Shown piece by piece: positions 58,396-64,000 of a stretch of 64,000 nucleotides of DNA. The number at the start of each line of letters is the position of its first letter. Within the stretch, counting starts at the first letter, position 1. The DNA comes from Lasiodiplodia sp. COLG20. Lineage: Eukaryota > Ascomycota > Dothideomycetes > Botryosphaeriales > Botryosphaeriaceae. A program made the position numbers and the translations under genes. The notes under the pieces are model-generated. The model searched no databases and was not told where the DNA came from. It saw only the letters and a list, made by a program, of their open reading frames with translations. The stretch covers positions 3,596,001-3,660,000 of the forward strand of contig VNWV01000003.1 in NCBI GenBank assembly GCA_009801085.1. The letters are read 5' to 3'.

Positions 58396-59479
58396 GTGTT
58401 TTTGGACCTACGTATTGGCTTTTCAAAGTAAGGTCTTGGGATGCGATTCGATTTTGCTTTGGCACGTGTTGGGGATGTAAAATTGCGACGTGTCGGGTTT
58501 GGGCCAAGTTGTGGGCGCAGTCTACCTCGACTATGCACATGGTGCCAACACGGCTGCTTTTATAATCCGTGTCGCTGTGGTCGAATTTTGGAAGCTGACT
58601 TTATACCAATCAATCGAACGTCAACGCCCGCGACTAAAGGACGATAACACCGGGCGCTTCGCACACCGTCTTCCACATGTCAGCCACCCAACCGATCTTC
58701 GGTTGACTTCCCAACCCACAAGACGGCTACCCATCGAGCTTATTTAAATCAGTATCCTTCGACGAGCCTAAGTCTCCCGCTTGCGCCCACAATACGACGT
58801 TATTCCAGTTAATTCCGCCGCACCACCATCCTCTCGCCCAACCACCGACTCTTCGCTCTCCTCCGACTATAAATGCAAGCACAGCACTTCCACGCGAAAA
58901 GAAGTGCGCTTCACCGGTATTTTCGTCCAAAATTCACGCCGGCGGCGACGCCAACTGGGTAGATCTAGAAGTTCTGTCTGCAGATGTAGCGCAGCTAGAT
59001 GAACAGCAAGACCGGCTAGGGGAAACCTTCGGCTGACAATGGCGACATGCTAGACATTTGCAGCATGCTGCTGGATGAGGTTGACGGGAGCGTAGACTAA
59101 TAACGGATAGTTGGTGTAAGGACTTGAGGTTCAAGGCACAATAATGAGCACAATAGTAATTCAGAACGAATCGCTGAAGAGCAGATTCGCCTGAATGATT
59201 AATTTCTTAAATGGTTGAGTCTAACTATGTAACGTGGCCTATAGTAGCTCTCAACAGGGTCTTTATATAATCCGTGGTTAATCTATGAGTCACATTGAGT
59301 GTTGGTGTGCTAGTATGAGGTGAACCGTTACACATTGTCACACCCCACTATCTTAAGCCTCGCGGGCATCAGCTCTCAGCCCCCCGAGAGTATATAAAGC
59401 GGCCTAGACGCAGTGGGGTCATTTCGCAGATCCGTTTTTCGCTGATCATCCTTTGGCCGAAACAAAACCAAGACCAAAG
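58396..59479. other. Intergenic upstream of fructosamine-kinase-like gene
   Basis: A stretch ending near 59035 reads NWVDLEVLSADVAQLDEQQD on the plus strand before a stop and may be a relic of a coding sequence. A 105-bp segment (59228-59332) begins TGTAACG and ends CGTTACA. Otherwise promoter-like DNA. Confidence 0.4.
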
Positions 59480-60896
59480 ATGAGTTCCGACGAGATAGCC
59501 AAGGGCGTGGCCGAAGCAAAGGAGATCGATCCAGTTGGAGAAAACGTCCAGCTGGATGAGAATCTGATGGCTGGTAAGTGATAAAGTCTGAACACAGCCT
59601 CAAGGGCTATACTGATCTTACACAGTACTTCCACAAAACAGCAAAATCGTTTCAGTGACGCCTTCAGGTGCTAGCGCTTGGGTAAGGACGCTCAAGATCG
59701 AGATACAGCTCCCCAATGGAGAGCTGAAAGCCTTGTTCAAAAAGGTATGCATACAGTGCCCTTCTGACATGGGATATTGGCTGACCCTTCCCCACACAGG
59801 GCGCCCCTGGGACTAGGGGACGCGAAATGATGGAGGGAGCCTTCGAGTCTGAAAAAGCCGTCTACTCGTTTGCGCCGGAACACGTACCGAAGCCCTTGGC
59901 ATGGGGAACATACAAATCGATCCCGAACATGCACTTCTATGTCTGCGAATTCATAGATATGACAGACGACCTACCAGATGTGCGGAAGTTTGGCTCAGTT
60001 CTGGCCAAGCTCCATATCAACAGCATGGGAAAATCTCCGACGGGGAAATATGGCTTTCACGTCACTACACATCTTGCTTTTGTGCCCAACGACAACTCAT
60101 GGAGTGATACCTGGACCGAATGGTATTTGAAGGCGATGGAAAAGATGTTTGCAGAGGAAGAGCGCTCGCATGGGCCAGACGATGAGCTCAGCAGGTTGAG
60201 AGACTCGATGCTCCAGAAAGTCATCCCTCGGTTGCTTCGACCGATGGAGACCAATGGGAGGAGTATTCAGCCTTGCTTAGTGCATTCTGATATCTGGCCT
60301 GGGAACGTAAAGCCTGATGCAGAAACTGACGAAGTCATCATGTTTGACTCATGTGCCTTTTGGGGCCATCACGAAGGTATGAAGGTTACACATGTTCCCG
60401 ATATATACAACTGTACTGATGATTACCTTGAAGCCGACCTGGGTAGCTGCCGAGCACCTCGCTACCGCTTGGGACGTTCATATGTAAGAGAATATTTCAA
60501 AAACATTCCGATCTCCGAGCCAGCAGAGGATTTTGATGACCGTCTTGCTCTCTACGCCATGTAAGCTTTCATTATTAAAAGACAAGTTACTTGACGAAAA
60601 GTCCACTCCAAAGACTAATATAATCAGGCGCTATGACCTTCTCCATTCTGCTCTATTTCCAAAAGAGCCACGATTCCGGGCAACGTAAGTGATGAGAAAA
60701 CGCGAGGGATGTTTTGATATCTAATGTCGCGAATAGGGCCATGGCGGAGATGAAGCGCCTCGTCGAGAAGTACCCAGAAGGTTTTGAGGGTCTGGATCAC
60801 TCAGGCGATTCGAAAGACGGAGTTGATGAGGAGAGCAAGAGTCTCAGCGAAAAGCTAGAGAATCTTGAGCTCAAGAGTTCTGGAGTGAAATCATGA
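59480..60896 (+). CDS. Fructosamine/ketosamine-3-kinase-like protein (protein-kinase-like fold)
   Basis: Exons 59480-59573, 59626-59744, 59800-60376, 60434-60560, 60628-60684 and 60737-60896 give 377 residues. The 57-nt intron at 60377-60433 has no stop and keeps frame, so an unspliced reading is also open, but removing it restores GHHEADLGSCRAPRYRLG, which is the family pattern. The first part has VSVTPSGASAWVRTLKIE and the ATP-lysine strand ELKALFKK. The catalytic loop is PCLVHSDIWPGNVKPD, where most relatives have HGDLWxGN, so Gly is replaced by Ser. The metal-binding Asp is in VIMFDSCAFWGHHE. The family phosphorylates sugar amines on glycated proteins. Whether this fungal subgroup keeps that substrate is unknown. 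It sits next to a HET gene, between repeats. Confidence 0.84.
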
Positions 60897-61544
60897 TAAC
60901 CTTCACTCAACACGTTGTAATGTTAGGGTTAGCATATAAGATAGTCAGATTCCTGAAAATTAAGGAAAATTACAAATCGGAAAGAATAGGACAGTAAGAC
61001 CTATTGGAAACACTGCTATTTGCCCATGTAGTACTCAACAGCTTCATACTCAAAGGTAATACCTTCGTTACCACACTCATCATTTTCATCACGTTCGTCG
61101 TTCATCGGCCTGCAACCTGCACGCGCGTTCCCACGTCCTCGATAGGGGAGGCGCAACTTCTTCCTAGTACGAATAGGTTTGCCCGCGCTTCGTTGTTACA
61201 TATCGGTACTCTCCCGCAGTAGATTCGACATACCTCCACTGCAACCGAATTCCTCGGTGTGTCGCCAGATTTGCCAGCTCCTAACCACACGTAAAGCTGT
61301 CTATTCTTAGGCACGACCTTTATATCGAGGTCTACTTACGCGACTTTAACATGCCGAAGTGCTATTACTTTGCCAATATTGACTGCATCGCGCCGCCAAT
61401 GGTTTATCTTATTAGTAAATAGTTTCATCACTACAATAGTAGATTGCTCGATTCGTTCTACCAAGGCCGTATAATAGAAAGAGGTAAGCTTTGAGAAGTC
61501 AATCCAAAAGAAAGCTTGAAGAAGACGCCGCGGGAAGAGATACT
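60897..61544. other. Intergenic, AT-rich, convergent 3' ends
   Basis: Lies between the 3' ends of the kinase-like gene (plus) and the HET gene (minus). No supported frame. Confidence 0.5.
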
Positions 61545-63242
61545 TTAATGAAGGAGAAACTCTTTTAACTTTACTCTTTTGTTCTCCATGATATCATTGA
61601 GATTGATATCTTGAACAAATATCTCACCTTTGAGTATATCCACAGACGATGCCCCTAATTCCTGCCTCCCTACCACGAATGGGAGTGGTGAACCTGGGAA
61701 AACAACCACACGGTCTCCAGTCATCGTATCAGGTGGAGCAATACCATAGTGATTTCTTTTGGTGACGATAAACTTCCGTCCCACTGACACGTCCTTGAAG
61801 CGTCGATAGTCGGAAGTGATGATGGCGGATGAACCAAGGTACGAGCCAGTGAGGCGAGCGATTAGGGTCTTCCAAAATGCAGTCTCGGTCATTTCGGAAG
61901 ATCGTAGAAGTGGAAATTTCCCAGAGAGAGCGCGCCACTGATCAATACGATCTGACTTGAGCTCATATGTTCCAAAGCTCCCTTGTTCCAGACGTATTTC
62001 ATTTGGATGAAGAATGTCTGAGACGACAAAAATGGTACCAACAATCTTTCCACACAATCTGAGTATACGCTCGTTTGGATGCTTGTACACCAGCGCTCTG
62101 TACTGGCGATGAAGGCAATACTCTCCATCACACAAGGTCGATAGTGGTTGATGCTTGATGCTGACGCTCCAGTCCGGCACCCAGCTTGGCAACTGGAGCG
62201 TTCTCGCAACGCGGCCATCAATGGTCCGGAGCAGTCGAAGGGGTTGATATCCGGTCAAAACCATCCTGGCGAGTGCGATGAAGACATGCTCAGGTGCCAT
62301 CGAGTAGTCCGGGTCTACACGAGCAGCATACGAGTCTGATTGTAGCTCCATTGCAATTCCAAGCAATGCATACACCTTGTCTCTTGGGTCCGAGGATCTT
62401 TGTGACCTGTAAGCTTCAACCAACTCGTACAGATCCTGTGGCCCCCCATGGATTGAGACGGTAGAGGGTACCGAATCTTGATTGCTGGCTGACAATTTCT
62501 GCCGTAAGGAATCAATGTTCATAATGACGCGGCAAGAAGCCAAAGCATTCTCCATCTCACCCGAGATGTTCTGATTCCTAGTGCCATGCACATGGTTCGC
62601 AGCAGAAACAAGGTCATCCCATGACAGCTCCATGCCACCGGATAGGACTTTGATTGCTTTGGCCACAATGGCCTCCTGTATCACCCAAATCCGCTCAAAC
62701 CAAGGCTGATTCAATAATTTGATCCGAGTTGGTAGCGACTCAGCGACATACCTCCGGTGGACCTGGATGGACGTCTCAATGCCAAGGCGAGCACCCGCTT
62801 GTTCCGAGAAGGGCATGGGCGTGTATCGAAAATTTCCAAGCCATACCAAAACACAGCGAGCTGAATGGTAGATTTCCTTCATCAACCGGACTTGGTGCCC
62901 TCGTTCCACGTGGTCGTCCTGATTTATACAAACAGCGTCTACCCAGAGCGTGTGATGGAAGTATGGTTCGTTCAGCTTGGACGTGCGGATAGAGCGGAGG
63001 GCTTTGTATAGGTTCAACGACACGGCCAGGCTTCTCCCGTTGCAGGTGATTGGCTTGCAGCGTTCCCCACCCCATACGTACGACAGAGCGTCGTAGGCGA
63101 AGAATGAATCCAGAACGGTACAGCGGTCAAGAGTGACGTGGACCAGGTTGCACTCTAGCGGGCTTGAGCTGGACTCCGCTGGCAGTAGTTGGAGGAGGCA
63201 AATTTCTCTACGTTGTAGAGGATCGTAACGGAAGTCTGCCAT
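61545..63242 (-). CDS. HET-domain (heterokaryon incompatibility type) protein
   Basis: HET-domain proteins trigger cell death on non-self fusion in some fungi; most paralogues, this one included, have no assigned role. Intronless, 565 residues. The HET domain occupies about residues 47-205: FFAYDALSYVWGGERCKPI, ITCNGRSLAVSLNLYKALRS, LWVDAVCINQDDHVERGHQV, MKEIYHSARCVLVWLGN, and WFERIWVIQEAIVAKAIKVL. These are its three canonical blocks. After it comes DPRDKVYALLGIAMELQSDS, usual for the family, then LRLLRTIDGRVARTLQLPSW with the PSWVPDWS motif. The C-terminus has RKFIVTKRNHYGIAPPDTMT and GDRVVVFPGSPLPFVV, the conserved tail. No WD40 or NACHT domain is present. All motifs look intact. Confidence 0.92.
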   Translation of the reverse strand: MADFRYDPLQRREICLLQLLPAESSSSPLECNLVHVTLDRCTVLDSFFAYDALSYVWGGERCKPITCNGRSLAVSLNLYKALRSIRTSKLNEPYFHHTLWVDAVCINQDDHVERGHQVRLMKEIYHSARCVLVWLGNFRYTPMPFSEQAGARLGIETSIQVHRRYVAESLPTRIKLLNQPWFERIWVIQEAIVAKAIKVLSGGMELSWDDLVSAANHVHGTRNQNISGEMENALASCRVIMNIDSLRQKLSASNQDSVPSTVSIHGGPQDLYELVEAYRSQRSSDPRDKVYALLGIAMELQSDSYAARVDPDYSMAPEHVFIALARMVLTGYQPLRLLRTIDGRVARTLQLPSWVPDWSVSIKHQPLSTLCDGEYCLHRQYRALVYKHPNERILRLCGKIVGTIFVVSDILHPNEIRLEQGSFGTYELKSDRIDQWRALSGKFPLLRSSEMTETAFWKTLIARLTGSYLGSSAIITSDYRRFKDVSVGRKFIVTKRNHYGIAPPDTMTGDRVVVFPGSPLPFVVGRQELGASSVDILKGEIFVQDINLNDIMENKRVKLKEFLLH

Positions 63243-63776
63243 AGTGATAGATGTCGTAAGAAGGAGTGGAGCGCTGTGGCAGACACGATGCCGTTCGATT
63301 TCCTTCTTTTAGAGTGAGCTGATAGCATAGTTAGACAACGCAACGGAGAGACTGTGCTGGCTTTTGCCACCGCTTAGCGTGGATACACATATTATGTCGT
63401 GTTCAGCCTTGTCAAGGTGACCCCGCTCTGCGGCGTACGTCAGCCTCTGCATCTCCGACGAATGATTGCAACTTGTAAGTGAGGCTTGTGTGCCCTCTCG
63501 CGGCAAAGGCTTTCTTGACGTCTGTGCCGCTAGGCTGGAATGATGAAATGCGGCTTTCGGCACTGATCATGCAAGCCATTGCACATGCCACATTGAGCAG
63601 TGTGATTGGTCGTATTAGCTGAATGTGACCGCCTCGGCTAGTCCCCGCTTCATTCTCACTACCCCATTCCTGCAGTATGTTTTTCGCCTTTAATTTGACG
63701 TATCTACTTGCAGCATTACGTCTCAGTGGAGGGGATTGGAGCCGCCACCGGGGCCTCAGACTAGCATCACCTCCAG
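63243..63776. other. Upstream region of the HET gene
   Basis: Gene-free; likely holds the HET-gene promoter. No clear TATA box near the start. Confidence 0.45.
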
Positions 63777-64000
63777 GCTGCCGAGATCAAGAAGTCGGTT
63801 GGCCTATCGGGCTACCCTGCACTGCATAGCGTGGTAGTGGCCCGGCATGAATCTCCTCCGGGGGCTTCGCCGGCGCATTTTTTGATGGCTTCCTCTGGAA
63901 GAGACTTTTCGTTGTCGCCCCGCTATGCGCGGGTCTTCACGGAAGAGAAGAACTCGTGACCAGGGTCGACCCACGGCAATGGCTTGGAAATCTCGTGTGA
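63777..64000. repeat. Degenerate direct repeat, copy 2 (runs to window edge)
   Basis: Related to 58165-58395; see that entry. It continues to the right edge, so its full length is unknown. Confidence 0.75.

Noticed and set aside
1..64000. tRNA, rRNA or CRISPR loci
   Set aside because: No cloverleaf with paired acceptor and T-loop sequence, no rRNA core and no regular spaced repeats were found by eye; the genome is eukaryotic.

Overview
This window is chromosomal DNA of a filamentous ascomycete (Pezizomycotina). A Dothideomycete is my best guess, but that is inference only. The support is the gene content (flbA, sok1, cut8/sts1, alg11, cox18, elp1, mtr4, cox8, a HET-domain gene), introns mostly 46-170 nt with GT..AG ends, long pyrimidine-rich intergenic leaders, and no bacterial-style operons. 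Seventeen genes are supported with good or moderate confidence and one small Zn-ribbon-like ORF tentatively. Exon joints were worked out by hand from reading frame, splice sites and family conservation.

Layout. 1-4.7 kb: the checkpoint kinase chk1 (cut by the left edge) and the RGS/DEP regulator flbA, both on the minus strand. 4.7-15.2 kb: about 10 kb without a recognisable gene, first very GC-rich, then near-even composition, then AT-rich and carrying a TA-flanked inverted-repeat element. 15.3-18.9 kb: a divergent pair, cox18 (minus) and alg11 (plus). 20.8-23.1 kb: sok1 (plus). 25.8-35.0 kb: a run of minus-strand genes (SCP2-type thiolase, a DUF7918-like protein, the proteasome tether sts1/cut8, and the exosome helicase mtr4). 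35.7-39.3 kb: two secretory-pathway cell-surface proteins, one with a long poly-Ser tract and one Mid2-like with a single membrane span. 40.0-44.4 kb: a vacuolar PQ-loop amino-acid transporter, a second copy of the inverted-repeat element, and a branched-chain aminotransferase. 47.7-55.0 kb, minus strand: elp1, a five-exon cox8 with a 9-nt microexon, and an EamA/DMT transporter. 55-64 kb looks accessory: a possible small Cys-rich protein, two copies of a degenerate direct repeat, and between them a fructosamine-kinase-like gene and a HET-domain gene.

Most genes are single-copy housekeeping functions: DNA damage checkpoint, G-protein signalling, N-glycan assembly, respiratory-chain assembly, tRNA modification, nuclear RNA decay, proteasome positioning and amino-acid handling. 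They do not form one pathway. The more unusual features are a non-coding family of nested inverted repeats (two copies, three hairpin units), the cox8 microexon, the repeat-flanked kinase/HET block, and large gene-free stretches around the flbA 5' side. I found no convincing tRNA, rRNA, CRISPR array or intact autonomous transposon.
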